Position numbers and translations under genes: made by a program
Origin: Candidatus Rokuibacteriota bacterium
GTDB taxonomy: Bacteria > Methylomirabilota > Methylomirabilia > Rokubacteriales > CSP1-6
Assembly (NCBI GenBank): GCA_003220225.1
Contig: QHRU01000062.1
Span: forward strand, 1-54,707
Direction of reading: 5' to 3'
Length of the DNA stretch: 54,707 nt
Shown: positions 24,819 through 33,564 of the stretch, in pieces
Layout of the letters: each line of letters starts with the position of its first letter
Position numbering within the stretch: the first letter of the stretch is position 1
Notes under the pieces: generated by a model
What the model saw: only the letters and a program-made list of their open reading frames with translations
Databases searched by the model: none
Told to the model about the DNA's origin: nothing

Positions 24819-26830
24819 CGGCTCATGATCCAGTCCCAGTGCTGGTCGGCTCGCTCGAGCACTCTCGGGACATCTTCGCGGAGCAGCAAGCCCGCCGCCA
24901 CGAGTGACTCGGCCGCTCGAGCCGCCGTCGCACGGTACTCGCGCTTGTCCGCATAGCGGCGCTCGAGGCTCAGCCGGCTGTCGCTCCAGCGCTGGCGCTC
25001 GGTGTCGGTCCGCGGCAGCGGGACGTAGGTGCCGAGGAAGTCGACCAGCTCCGCGGCGTCGCTTCCGTGGCCCCCGCGGAGCTGCCAGGGCGTGTAGGTG
25101 GCCAGCGGCGCCAGGAGCTCGACGCCTCGCACCCCGGCCACCTCGTTGCCGTCGGCGTCGACCTGCGAGACCAGCGCGGGGAACGGCGCCCCGATCCCGG
25201 GCGGCTCCCGCGTGATGATGCCGGCGGCCCAGCGCGGACCGTAGTCGACGCGGTGGGCCTGGTGGATCACGCTCGGGGCTCTCACATCGGGGATCCGCGG
25301 GAACTTGAGCGCGTCGATGGAGACGAGCGTCCCCGCCGCGAGGGTGGGATAGACGCTCGCCGGAGGCGTGCGGCCGTCCACCACCCACTCGACGAGACGC
25401 GCCAGAAGCGCGCGCAGCGTCACCTGAAAGTCGAGCGGGTTGCCGCGATACGCGCGGCCGGCGCGCTCCGATGTCGTCGGCGGGAAGCCGCCGATGAAGT
25501 GCTGGCCGCCGGCGAGATGGTAGATGCGCTCGTTGGGCAGTGGCGTCACGTCGACCCGCCCGTCGGGTGAGGTATGAATCAGCGAGGCGGCCCGTCCCCA
25601 GTACTCGTACCCGGTGTTCGTGACGACGATCTTCGGCCACTGATCCGGGCGGTCCGCCGATCGCGCGAGGAGCCCGTCCGCGATGCCCGTCTCGGGATCG
25701 GTCTGCGTCCGGCTCGTGAACGGGAAGAGGTCCGTGGGATAGAAGAACGCCGAGAAGCGGTGGGCGTCACGCGAGGGCTGCGCGAAGCGATGGTTGAAGC
25801 TCCCGCGCCCCGCGCCGGCGGTGTGAACGAGCAGCCCGTCGAAGACTTTCCGGCCGGCCTCGTCGGTGTTGAACCCCTGGTACAGGAAGTGGCGCAGGAA
25901 ACGCCCGCTCTGCGAGATGCCGGCGCCGATGGCCGCCGTGACCCGAAATTCCGACCGGGAATCGTAGCGGGCCCATGAGATGACGTCGCGCACGGCGGCC
26001 AAGCCGATCCCGACGACGACCGGATCCCGCGCCCGATAGACGAGCTCGTAAATCTTGCCGCGCTGGAAGCCGCCGGCGAGATGGATGTGCGTCGGGTCGT
26101 CCACGAGCCGACCGTCGTCCAGCCGGGCGAAGCGCCACCGGTCGCGCGGGACGATCTCTCTGGGTCCGAGCCGGGCGGAGCGTACCGTCAGCACGTTGTC
26201 CGCATGCCGGGGGTCGGCCACCGGATAGGCCACGTGGTCGCGATGGGCGAGCGGTAATGTCGTGGTCGGTCGCTCGACCGTCCAATCGCTGCGCACGAGC
26301 CCCTCGATCGGACCGTCGGCGTCGCGCGCGATCGGCGCGCGGAGCCGCAGCAACCCCGGCTGGCGGGGCACGTCGAACTGCCAGCCGACCCAGATGAGCG
26401 TGAGATGCAGGCGCATCAGGAGTCGATCGCCGAAGTCCTCGGCCGTCGAGGGGTCGAGGCTCCAGGTCGCGCGATTGAAGTAGGGGAGCAAGGCCTTGCC
26501 GCCACGGTTGCTCACTTCGAGCAGCGCCGTCGATCCTCGCGCAGGCGGACGGCGGGGCCGCAACACCATGAAGTCCGCCGAGGCCTCCACGCGGCCGCGC
26601 GCGTTGCGGGGCGCGCGGTCGAGATCCACGATGGCCGCATTGGCCGGATGCGCCGGGTCCAGCTCCAGCTCGACGGTCCCGCCGAGCTTTTCGTAGTCGC
26701 CGCCCAGGACCTCCTCACGCGTGCTCACGACGAGCCGCCGGACCTCGGCGTTCGCGGTGCCGGCCGCCGCGAGGATGACAACGACGACGGCGAGCGCGAG
26801 TCCCGAGCTCCGCGACGGCCTGAGGGTCAT
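24815..26830 (-). CDS. Secreted large alpha/beta hydrolase-domain protein
   Basis: A 671-residue exported protein (signal cleavage after ANA) of the alpha/beta-hydrolase-domain family often annotated simply by that name (Abhydrolase_10 type). The candidate nucleophile is the serine in GAGISQSGRFLRHFLYQG; a late His lies in QHFIGGFPP or GGHGSDAAE. The length and the N-terminal beta-rich half fit the family. It overlaps both neighbours by four bases. The family has no well-defined substrate; an ester of a sugar or a lipid would fit the glycan-related neighbours. Confidence 0.75.
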   Translation of the reverse strand: MTLRPSRSSGLALAVVVVILAAAGTANAEVRRLVVSTREEVLGGDYEKLGGTVELELDPAHPANAAIVDLDRAPRNARGRVEASADFMVLRPRRPPARGSTALLEVSNRGGKALLPYFNRATWSLDPSTAEDFGDRLLMRLHLTLIWVGWQFDVPRQPGLLRLRAPIARDADGPIEGLVRSDWTVERPTTTLPLAHRDHVAYPVADPRHADNVLTVRSARLGPREIVPRDRWRFARLDDGRLVDDPTHIHLAGGFQRGKIYELVYRARDPVVVGIGLAAVRDVISWARYDSRSEFRVTAAIGAGISQSGRFLRHFLYQGFNTDEAGRKVFDGLLVHTAGAGRGSFNHRFAQPSRDAHRFSAFFYPTDLFPFTSRTQTDPETGIADGLLARSADRPDQWPKIVVTNTGYEYWGRAASLIHTSPDGRVDVTPLPNERIYHLAGGQHFIGGFPPTTSERAGRAYRGNPLDFQVTLRALLARLVEWVVDGRTPPASVYPTLAAGTLVSIDALKFPRIPDVRAPSVIHQAHRVDYGPRWAAGIITREPPGIGAPFPALVSQVDADGNEVAGVRGVELLAPLATYTPWQLRGGHGSDAAELVDFLGTYVPLPRTDTERQRWSDSRLSLERRYADKREYRATAARAAESLVAAGLLLREDVPRVLERADQHWDWIMSR

Positions 26831-28035
26831 CGGGGCGCGTAGCTCACGCGGTGGATACGGTCCGCGTGATCGTCGGAGACGTAGAGGCTGCCGTCACGCC
26901 CGAGCACCAGGTCCACCGGCCGGCCGAGCACGCGGTCGCGGTGGCGCCAGCCGGTCGAGAAGTCCTCGACCCCGGCGGCGTGTCCGTGGCGGAAGCGGAC
27001 CCGGGCGATCTTGTACCCGGAGGGCGGCAGCCCGGCCCTCGAGCCGTGGAGGGCGACGAAGAGATCGCCGGAGTACGCCGACGGGAACTGCCCGCCGGTG
27101 TAGAACACGAGACCGAGCGGTGCGGCGTGCGGCGGCAGCTCCAGACTGGGCAGCGTCATCGTTCGACAGCCCCCCGCGCCCGCGAAGGTCGGATCGCGCA
27201 AGAACGTGCGGCGCTCCGCGAAGCACTGCGGCCAGCCGTACACCGCGCCGTGGCGGACCTCCGTCACGTAGTCGGGCGGCGCCCCACCGTCGGGCCAGTC
27301 GCGCTCGTTCACCGTGGTCCACAGGGCGGCCGTGGTCGGGTGAAACGCCAGGCCCACCGGGTTGCGCAGCCCGGTGGCGAAGAGCTGTTCGCCGGAGCCG
27401 TCGGCGTTGTAGCGAACGATCGCGGCGCGGCGTGGGTCGCGCTCCTGGCAGATATCGCACGACGAGCCGATCCCGACGTAGAGCTTGTCGTCGGGGCCGA
27501 AGGTGATGGACCGCGTCCAGTGATGCGCGCCGTGTGGCAGGCCGCGGACCACGACGGTCGGCTCGACCGCCGTGTGCGTCCCGGCGTGATACCGGTATCG
27601 CACGATGCGGCCGGTCTCCGCGACGTACAGGTAGCCGCGTCTGAAGGCCAACCCGTGCGGGCGATCGAGGTCCTTGAGAATCGTGACCACCTCCGTCGGG
27701 CGGCCGGCGCCGCGGCCGGCAGGCAGCGCCAGGACCCGCCCCCGGGACGAGATCGACACGACCAGCACGCCTTCGGAATCGACGGCGAGGGCCCGGGCGC
27801 CACCGACGTTCTCGGCGAAGACGTCGATGCGAAAGCCGGCGGGCACGGTGATCTCGCCCGCGTCGGCCACGCCGACGCTCAGCAACGCGAGCACCGCGCA
27901 GACTCGCCACGTCGTGATGGTCTGTACCGTAGCGCCGAACCACCGCCGAGGGCAACCGTCGCGAGTCCGTTGCCCACGAGCGCCGGCCCGCTTACGATCG
28001 TCCGGACTTCCGATGCGTCGCCTGGTGCTCGTCAT
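26827..28035 (-). CDS. PQQ-dependent sugar dehydrogenase (sorbosone/glucose dehydrogenase type)
   Basis: A secreted six-bladed propeller (soluble glucose/sorbosone dehydrogenase family). Landmarks are the start VPAGFRIDVFAENVGGARAL, the blade with catalytic-site His in LDRPHGLAFR, HHWTRSITFGPDDKLYVGIG, ATGLRNPVGLAFHP and GRPVDLVLGRDGSLYVSDDH. The only ATG in frame before the signal-like helix (residues 43-59) is at 28035, which overlaps the divergent receptor gene by 23 bases; the long basic N-terminus before the helix makes this start doubtful. It heads the five-gene chain, so its product may be oxidised sugar used, or made, by the others. Confidence 0.82.
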   Translation of the reverse strand: MTSTRRRIGSPDDRKRAGARGQRTRDGCPRRWFGATVQTITTWRVCAVLALLSVGVADAGEITVPAGFRIDVFAENVGGARALAVDSEGVLVVSISSRGRVLALPAGRGAGRPTEVVTILKDLDRPHGLAFRRGYLYVAETGRIVRYRYHAGTHTAVEPTVVVRGLPHGAHHWTRSITFGPDDKLYVGIGSSCDICQERDPRRAAIVRYNADGSGEQLFATGLRNPVGLAFHPTTAALWTTVNERDWPDGGAPPDYVTEVRHGAVYGWPQCFAERRTFLRDPTFAGAGGCRTMTLPSLELPPHAAPLGLVFYTGGQFPSAYSGDLFVALHGSRAGLPPSGYKIARVRFRHGHAAGVEDFSTGWRHRDRVLGRPVDLVLGRDGSLYVSDDHADRIHRVSYAPR

Positions 28036-30139
28036 TCAGCTCATCACCCTGTCCACGGCCTCAGCGGCCGCCGCCCAGGAGCCTGACGAGCCTCTCGCTC
28101 GCCTTCCCCCGGTCCGCGTGACAGCGCCGGCGCCCGTCGACGTGCTGGCGCGCCCCACGACGCCGAGCCGCATCGACACCGTCGCCCCGGGCGACATCAC
28201 GGCGCCGAAGGCCTCGGTGCTGCCGGATGTGCTCGAGCGCCTTCCCGGGGTCACCCTGCAGAACGAGCAGGGCAATCGCTTCCAGCCGAGCCTGACGCTT
28301 CGAGGGTTCACGGCGTCCCCGGTGACCGGGCTGCCCCAGGGCTTGAGCGTCTTCCTCGACGGGGTCCGCCTCAACGAGCCGACCGTCGACGAGGTGAATT
28401 TCGACCTGATTCCACTCGACGACGTCGAGCGCATCGAGGTGATCCGCGGCCCCTCGGCCCTGTTCGGGCGCAACACGCTCGGCGGCGCCATCAATCTCGT
28501 CACGCGCCGGGGTGGCGACGCTCGTGAGATCGTTCCGACGATCGCGGTGGGCAGCTTCGGCCGGCAGGAGTACCGTCTCCGGGCCAGCGGCTCCGCGCGG
28601 CCGTTCGACTACACCGCGTCGCTGACCCAGCTGCTGGACGACGGATACCGCGACGCGAGCCCGGCCCGCGTCTCGCGCGCCTTCGGCAAGCTCGGCCTCG
28701 GCCTGTCCGGAACCGACGCCACGCTCTCGTACCAGTACAGCAACGATCGCCTCAAGCAGGCCGGCTCGCTGCCGGAGAGCGAGGCCCGTCGTCATCCCCG
28801 CCGGAACTTCACCGCGGGCGACTTCTTCAACCCCGAGCTCCATCAGGCGATCGTCAACGCCGAGCAAGCGATCGACGAGAAGATGTCGGTCCGGCTCAAC
28901 GCCTTCGTCAGGGCGCTGACCAGCGAGCAGTTCAACGTCAACCTGATCGGGCCAAACAGTCGCCTCCACACGGACACGCGCTCGACGGGCGGGACCGCGC
29001 AGGCGACCTATCGAGCCGACGCCTTCGGGCGTCCCAACGTGCTCCTGGCCGGCGTCGACTACGTGCGCAGCGACGTGACGACGCGGACGCTCCTGGAGGC
29101 GGGCGATCAACCGGGCGTCGTCGACTCCAGTCTCGCCGACACCCAGGACGCGATCGGCGTCTACGCGCAGGATGCGCTGACCATTCTCCGCGACCTGCCG
29201 ATCCGCGGATCGAGCGTGGTCGTCACCGTCGCCGGACGCTGGGACCGGGTCCGCCACTCGATCGAGGACCGTCTCGGAGGACCGAGCGGCGGAGTCCACG
29301 CGTTTCAGCGGCTGAACCCGCGGGCGGGCGTCAACCTGAACGTGAGCGATCGGCTCGCGCTGTACGCCAGCTACTCCGAAGGCTTTCGCGCGCCCGCCTT
29401 CCTGGAGCTGACCTGTGCCGGGCCCGGGGCCGTGTGTCCGGGGTTGCAGGCCGGCGTCGCCGCCGATCCGCCGCTGCATGCCGTGACGGCCAGGAGCTAC
29501 GAGGTCGGTGTGAGCGCCCGCCCATTCGCGTGGCTGGAAGTCGACGGCTCGGCGTTTCGCACGGACCTGAGCGACGACATCTTCTCGGTGGCACCGACCG
29601 GGACGACCGGCGTCTTCTTCCAGAACGTCGGCCGCACCCGGCGGGAGGGGATCGAGCTCGCGCTCCGGGCTCGCGCGACGTCGAGCCTCAACGGATACCT
29701 GAACTACACCTTCACGCGGGCCACCTTCCAGGATTCCGCCGAGCTCGCCACGCCGCTGCCACCGGGGGTCGAAACGGTGCGCCCCGGCGACTCGCTCGCC
29801 CTCGTGCCGCGCCACCGGATCAACGCGGGCGCCGCGTATCACCCCTGGCCGTGGGCGACGCTCTCGCTCGACGTGCGCTACGTGAGCTCGCAGTTCCTGC
29901 GCGGCGACGAGGTCAACCGGCAGCGGCCGTTGGCGGACTATGTGGTCGTCGCCGCCGGAGCCTCGGCGCGGATTCGGCAGGTCGAGATCTTCGCGCGCGT
30001 CAACAACCTGCTCGACGCCCGCTACGAGACGTTCGGGACGTTCGCGGTGAACGGACGCGAGCCCGGCAACCCGGTCCAGCGATTCCTGACACCGGCGCCG
30101 CCGATCAATTTCCTCGTCGGCGCCGAGTGCATCTTCTAG
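28013..30139 (+). CDS. TonB-dependent outer-membrane receptor
   Basis: A 708-residue receptor. The signal peptide ends at AAAA|QEPDE, and the plug domain shows LPDVLERLPGVTLQNE, LTLRGFTAS and IEVIRGPSALFGRNTLGGAINLVT. A 22-strand-type barrel follows and the chain ends in a terminal phenylalanine (GAECIF), as needed for insertion. Start ATG 28013 begins a good signal peptide. It stands among PQQ and lanthanide-type dehydrogenases, so uptake of a metal chelate (lanthanide or copper) or of PQQ is plausible, but the receptor sequence alone does not reveal the ligand. Confidence 0.9.
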   Translation: MRRLVLVIQLITLSTASAAAAQEPDEPLARLPPVRVTAPAPVDVLARPTTPSRIDTVAPGDITAPKASVLPDVLERLPGVTLQNEQGNRFQPSLTLRGFTASPVTGLPQGLSVFLDGVRLNEPTVDEVNFDLIPLDDVERIEVIRGPSALFGRNTLGGAINLVTRRGGDAREIVPTIAVGSFGRQEYRLRASGSARPFDYTASLTQLLDDGYRDASPARVSRAFGKLGLGLSGTDATLSYQYSNDRLKQAGSLPESEARRHPRRNFTAGDFFNPELHQAIVNAEQAIDEKMSVRLNAFVRALTSEQFNVNLIGPNSRLHTDTRSTGGTAQATYRADAFGRPNVLLAGVDYVRSDVTTRTLLEAGDQPGVVDSSLADTQDAIGVYAQDALTILRDLPIRGSSVVVTVAGRWDRVRHSIEDRLGGPSGGVHAFQRLNPRAGVNLNVSDRLALYASYSEGFRAPAFLELTCAGPGAVCPGLQAGVAADPPLHAVTARSYEVGVSARPFAWLEVDGSAFRTDLSDDIFSVAPTGTTGVFFQNVGRTRREGIELALRARATSSLNGYLNYTFTRATFQDSAELATPLPPGVETVRPGDSLALVPRHRINAGAAYHPWPWATLSLDVRYVSSQFLRGDEVNRQRPLADYVVVAAGASARIRQVEIFARVNNLLDARYETFGTFAVNGREPGNPVQRFLTPAPPINFLVGAECIF

Positions 30140-30197
30140 GATGGGGGGATCGAGGCGCGCCACGGCTTCGCCGGGGCGCGACGAGCGGTTGGGGGGT

Positions 30198-30224
30198 ATG
30201 GGGGGCCATTTCGGGGCCCCCCAT
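30198..30224. terminator. Bidirectional hairpin terminator between convergent genes
   Basis: A perfect 10-bp stem (ATGGGGGGCC at 30198-30207 with its complement at 30215-30224) and a 7-base loop sit between the receptor stop and the convergent XoxJ-cytochrome stop. It can serve both directions. Confidence 0.75.
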
Positions 30225-30227
30225 TTA

Positions 30228-31247
30228 CTACTGGCGCGCGGAGTCCGTCGCGAGCTGCTTGACGTAGCGCGCGATGGCGCGGATGTCTTCCTCGCTGATC
30301 AGGCCCTTCCACGGTGTCATGCCGGTGCCGGGCCGCCCGGTCTGGACGACTCGAACGAAGTCCGCCTCGCTGCCCTTGAACGCCTGGAGATTCGAGGCGG
30401 CCGGGGTTCCCTTGGCGTCGGTGCCATGGCATTGCGAGCACTGCGTGAGGAACGTCGACCGCGCGGCGCGAAGCTCCGGGCTCAGGGTCGTCCCCGGCGG
30501 TCGAGCCTGGGCCAGCGTGATCCCGTAGCGTGCGAGGATGGCCGGGAGCGTCGTGGCCGCCAGCTGCTGGATGGCGCGGTCCACCGACGCCTTGAGGTCC
30601 AGATCCGCTTTGCGGACGGCGGCGCCGATCTGGAGATCGCGACCGGGATCGCCGATCTCGGTCGCGACGAAGCCGGCGTTCCGCGTGACGAACCAGCCCG
30701 CGAGCGGCGATTCCATGACCACCGCATCCACCTCGCCCCTGAGAAGCGCATCGAACGTCTCGTCGGGCGTCACGTAGACTTTGCGGTTGTATCCGCGCCC
30801 GTAGACCAGCTGATCGCTGAGCGTCATCGCCTGGACGCCGACGACCCTGGATTTGAGATCCTCGAGCGAACGGACGCCGCCGACACTCGAGGCGACCACG
30901 ACCTGGCGCATGACATAGTACGGCGCGGACAGGCTCAGCCGGGGCTTGTCGTCCATGAAGCCCGCGGTGATGGGAAAGCCCATGACGAGGTCGCACCGAC
31001 GCTCGTAGAGCTGCCGGAGCACGATGATCTCCCGCGCGGTGGGAACCCAGTGGACCGTCAGCTCCGCCTCGAGCGCCGCCGCGATGGCGCGGGCGATCTC
31101 GACCTCGAAGCCCGGCTCCCCGGCGTCCCGACTGGAGAACGGCAGGTTCGACGGATCCGCGCACAGCCGGAGCCGCCGAACCTCGCCGGCGCTGCTCGTG
31201 GTCGCGATCAGGACGATCGCGACCACGAGCCACCACAGTATTCTCAC
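30228..31247 (-). CDS. XoxJ-like binding protein fused to cytochrome c (second copy)
   Basis: A 339-residue periplasmic protein built like the one at 14306-15355: signal peptide, solute-binding domain beginning LRLCADPSNLPFSS, and a C-terminal cytochrome c with CSQCH at 270-274 and a probable axial methionine in GTGMTPWKGL. It is clearly diverged from the first copy outside the motifs. The start ATG 31247 overlaps the stop of PQQ dehydrogenase C by four bases, so the two are translationally coupled with no hairpin between. It likely assists that enzyme and may accept its electrons. Confidence 0.9.
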   Translation of the reverse strand: MRILWWLVVAIVLIATTSSAGEVRRLRLCADPSNLPFSSRDAGEPGFEVEIARAIAAALEAELTVHWVPTAREIIVLRQLYERRCDLVMGFPITAGFMDDKPRLSLSAPYYVMRQVVVASSVGGVRSLEDLKSRVVGVQAMTLSDQLVYGRGYNRKVYVTPDETFDALLRGEVDAVVMESPLAGWFVTRNAGFVATEIGDPGRDLQIGAAVRKADLDLKASVDRAIQQLAATTLPAILARYGITLAQARPPGTTLSPELRAARSTFLTQCSQCHGTDAKGTPAASNLQAFKGSEADFVRVVQTGRPGTGMTPWKGLISEEDIRAIARYVKQLATDSARQ

Positions 31248-32962
31248 TCGCTCAGTCCGAAGACGACGACGACGTCACTGAAGTTCAGCCTGGTGGCGTG
31301 AGTCCACTTGGGCTCCTTGCCGAACCACACCTGGGACCGGACGGTCCCGCCCGCCGCCACCGCGATGTACTGCTTGCCGTCGACCGCATAGCTGATGATC
31401 CCACCCGACTGCGGGGTGCCGAGGCTGAAGGACCACAGCTCCTGCCCGCTCTTGGCGTCGAGGGCGACGACCCTGCCCTCGGCGGTGCCCTGGAACACGA
31501 GGTCGCCGGCGGTGGCCAGGGTGTGGCTGATGAGCGGCGTCCGGTTGTTCCATTCCCAGAGCACCTTGTTCTGGTTCACGTCGAAGGCCCGCAACACCCC
31601 GGCTTGCTCCGTCTTGCTGAAGTGCTCCGTGGTGTTGCCGGTGAAGAGCTGGCCCTTCTTGTAGGTCAGATCCGGCACGTAGCCGTATTTCATGCAGAAC
31701 TCGTTCGACGGGATGTAGAGCAACCCGGTCCTGGGGTTGTAGACCTTGGGCTGCCACCCGGTTCCTCCGAGCAGCGACGGACACACTTCGACCGGAGGCC
31801 CACCCATCGTCGGCCGGAGCCCGGGCGTCTCCACGCCCTTGCCCGTCACCGGATCCGGCGCGCCCCAGTTCAGTGACTTGACGAACGGGACCGCGGAGAG
31901 GAACTTCCCCGTGATCCGGTCGAGCGTGTACACGTACCCGAGCTTGTTCGCCGTGACGACGGCCTTCTGGGTCTGTCCGTTCCGCACGACGTCGATGACG
32001 TGGTGCTCCGCCACCGTGTCGTAGTCCCAGGGCTCGTTGGCCAAGTACTGGTGGAACCACTTCATCTTGCCGGTGTCGACGTCGAGCGCCACCGCGGACA
32101 TGGTGTAGAGGTTGTCGCCCTTGCGCATGTCGGCGATCCAGGGAGCCGGGTTGCCGGTGCCGACGTAGAGGAGGTTGGTGGCGGGATCGTAGGTGCCGGT
32201 GTGCCAGACGGCGCCGCCGCCGATCTTCCACGTGTCCGCGGCCCACGTCTCGCTGCCACGCTCGCCGGCGGCGGGGATCGAGTACCAGCGCCACTGGCTC
32301 TTCCCGGTGTCGGCGTCGAAGGCCTCGACGAAGCCGCGCGGGCCCATCTCACCGGGCCCGGCGATGCCGACGACGACCTTGCCCTTGATGACCAGGGGCG
32401 CCTGGGAGACGAAGTATCCGTCGGAGTAGTCGACGATCTTCGTCTCCCACGCCGGCTTGCCGGTCTTGGCGTCGAGGGCGACGAGATGGGCATCCAGCGT
32501 GCCGAAGATGACCTTGTCCTTGTAGAGCGCGACGCCGCGATTGTGCGGGATCAGGCGAACGAGCGCGCCGACGTCCTCGGCCGTCCGACGATCGTACTTC
32601 CACAGGAGCTCCCCGGTCGCCGCGTTCACGGCATGCACCCGGTTGAACGCGAGCGACGTCGAGGTCGTGAACATCACCCCATCGTTGACGACGGGCGTCA
32701 TCTGCTGATCGCCGACGGTGCCGCCGGCGAAGATCCACTTCGGCACCAGCTTCTTGATGTTGGCGGCGCTGATCTGGTCGAGCGGGCTGAAGCGCCAGCC
32801 CGCGTACGTGCGGTTGTACATGAGCCAGTTGCCGGCGTCGCGCTCCGCGTTCAGCAGGCGCGCGTCGCTGACGTCCGCGCCGCGGCCGGGCGAGGGCAAC
32901 GCGAGGAGGAGCGACGAGAGAACCAGGAGAGCTACGAGGGAGAGGCTCGCTGTTCTGACCAT
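31244..32962 (-). CDS. PQQ-dependent dehydrogenase C (lanthanide-type, no vicinal cysteines)
   Basis: A 572-residue periplasmic quinoprotein (signal cleavage after GRGA). It has the propeller repeats (VALDAKTGKPAW, VALDAKSGQELW), metal-site Glu in GPGEMGPRG, Asn in GTGNPAPW and the lanthanide-type Asp313/Asp315 pair (PWDYDTV). The position of the vicinal disulfide that stacks on PQQ in methanol dehydrogenases reads ALVRLIPHNRG, so both cysteines are missing. It starts at ATG 32962 after GGAGG. It follows the pqq operon and permease by 81 bases on the same strand and overlaps its XoxJ-cytochrome partner. Confidence 0.92.
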   Translation of the reverse strand: MVRTASLSLVALLVLSSLLLALPSPGRGADVSDARLLNAERDAGNWLMYNRTYAGWRFSPLDQISAANIKKLVPKWIFAGGTVGDQQMTPVVNDGVMFTTSTSLAFNRVHAVNAATGELLWKYDRRTAEDVGALVRLIPHNRGVALYKDKVIFGTLDAHLVALDAKTGKPAWETKIVDYSDGYFVSQAPLVIKGKVVVGIAGPGEMGPRGFVEAFDADTGKSQWRWYSIPAAGERGSETWAADTWKIGGGAVWHTGTYDPATNLLYVGTGNPAPWIADMRKGDNLYTMSAVALDVDTGKMKWFHQYLANEPWDYDTVAEHHVIDVVRNGQTQKAVVTANKLGYVYTLDRITGKFLSAVPFVKSLNWGAPDPVTGKGVETPGLRPTMGGPPVEVCPSLLGGTGWQPKVYNPRTGLLYIPSNEFCMKYGYVPDLTYKKGQLFTGNTTEHFSKTEQAGVLRAFDVNQNKVLWEWNNRTPLISHTLATAGDLVFQGTAEGRVVALDAKSGQELWSFSLGTPQSGGIISYAVDGKQYIAVAAGGTVRSQVWFGKEPKWTHATRLNFSDVVVVFGLSE

Positions 32963-33043
32963 CTGACTTGCCTCCGTTCACCTGCGACGTTACGGCGGCG
33001 GTCGTGACGCAAGAGCCTGGCGATTCCTCTCACCTCCTCCGGA

Positions 33044-33550
33044 TCATCCCCATCGCTTGAACAGTCCGAACAGCCACTGGCCGAGCAGGCCCATGACCGG
33101 CGGCAGCAGCACGCCGGGCACGAAGCGCGCGAGGGTGAGGGGCCAGCCGAGCAGCGGCGCCTCGTAGGTCAGCGTGCGGATGGGACTCACGAGCGTTTTG
33201 GCGGTCAGGAGCGTGATGAGCGGCGCCGGCGCGGCCCCATGGCGGAAGAGGTCGGCCGCGATCGGGAACAGCACGTAGGGCCCCCCCGGCATGACCAGAC
33301 CGGCGGCCCAGCCGATGAGGATCCCGTGGCCGACGCGCTCGGGGCCGAGCCAGCGCGACAGCACGGGCTGCGGGAGGAGAACCTCGATCAGCCCCGCGAG
33401 GACGAAGCCGAGCGCCAGCTCGATCCACACGCTGCGCACGAGCCGCGCGCTGGCGGCGAGGCCGCGCAGCGGCAGAGCGATATCGCGCGCGAAGGCGACG
33501 GCGACCGCGGCTCCGACCAGCGCCAGGAGGATCCAGAAGCTCGCGTCCAT
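33044..33550 (-). CDS. Small permease-like membrane protein in the pqq operon
   Basis: A 168-residue protein with about four or five transmembrane helices. The central motif GLVMPGGPYVLFPIAADL and the following LTAKTLVSPIRTLTYEAPLLG resemble half-size members of the DUF318/YraQ (ArsP_1) permease group. I chose ATG 33550; a GTG at 33568 would overlap the pqqE stop by four bases (GTGA), and would add six mostly basic residues. As the gene directly behind pqqE, it could move PQQ or a metal across the membrane, but this is inference from position only. Confidence 0.65.
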   Translation of the reverse strand: MDASFWILLALVGAAVAVAFARDIALPLRGLAASARLVRSVWIELALGFVLAGLIEVLLPQPVLSRWLGPERVGHGILIGWAAGLVMPGGPYVLFPIAADLFRHGAAPAPLITLLTAKTLVSPIRTLTYEAPLLGWPLTLARFVPGVLLPPVMGLLGQWLFGLFKRWG

Positions 33551-33564
33551 GCGACGACGCCGCT

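Noticed and set aside
28061-30163. A 700-codon minus-strand frame opposite the TonB receptor
   Set aside because: The receptor on the plus strand has signal, plug, barrel and terminal Phe; the antisense frame has no recognisable feature.
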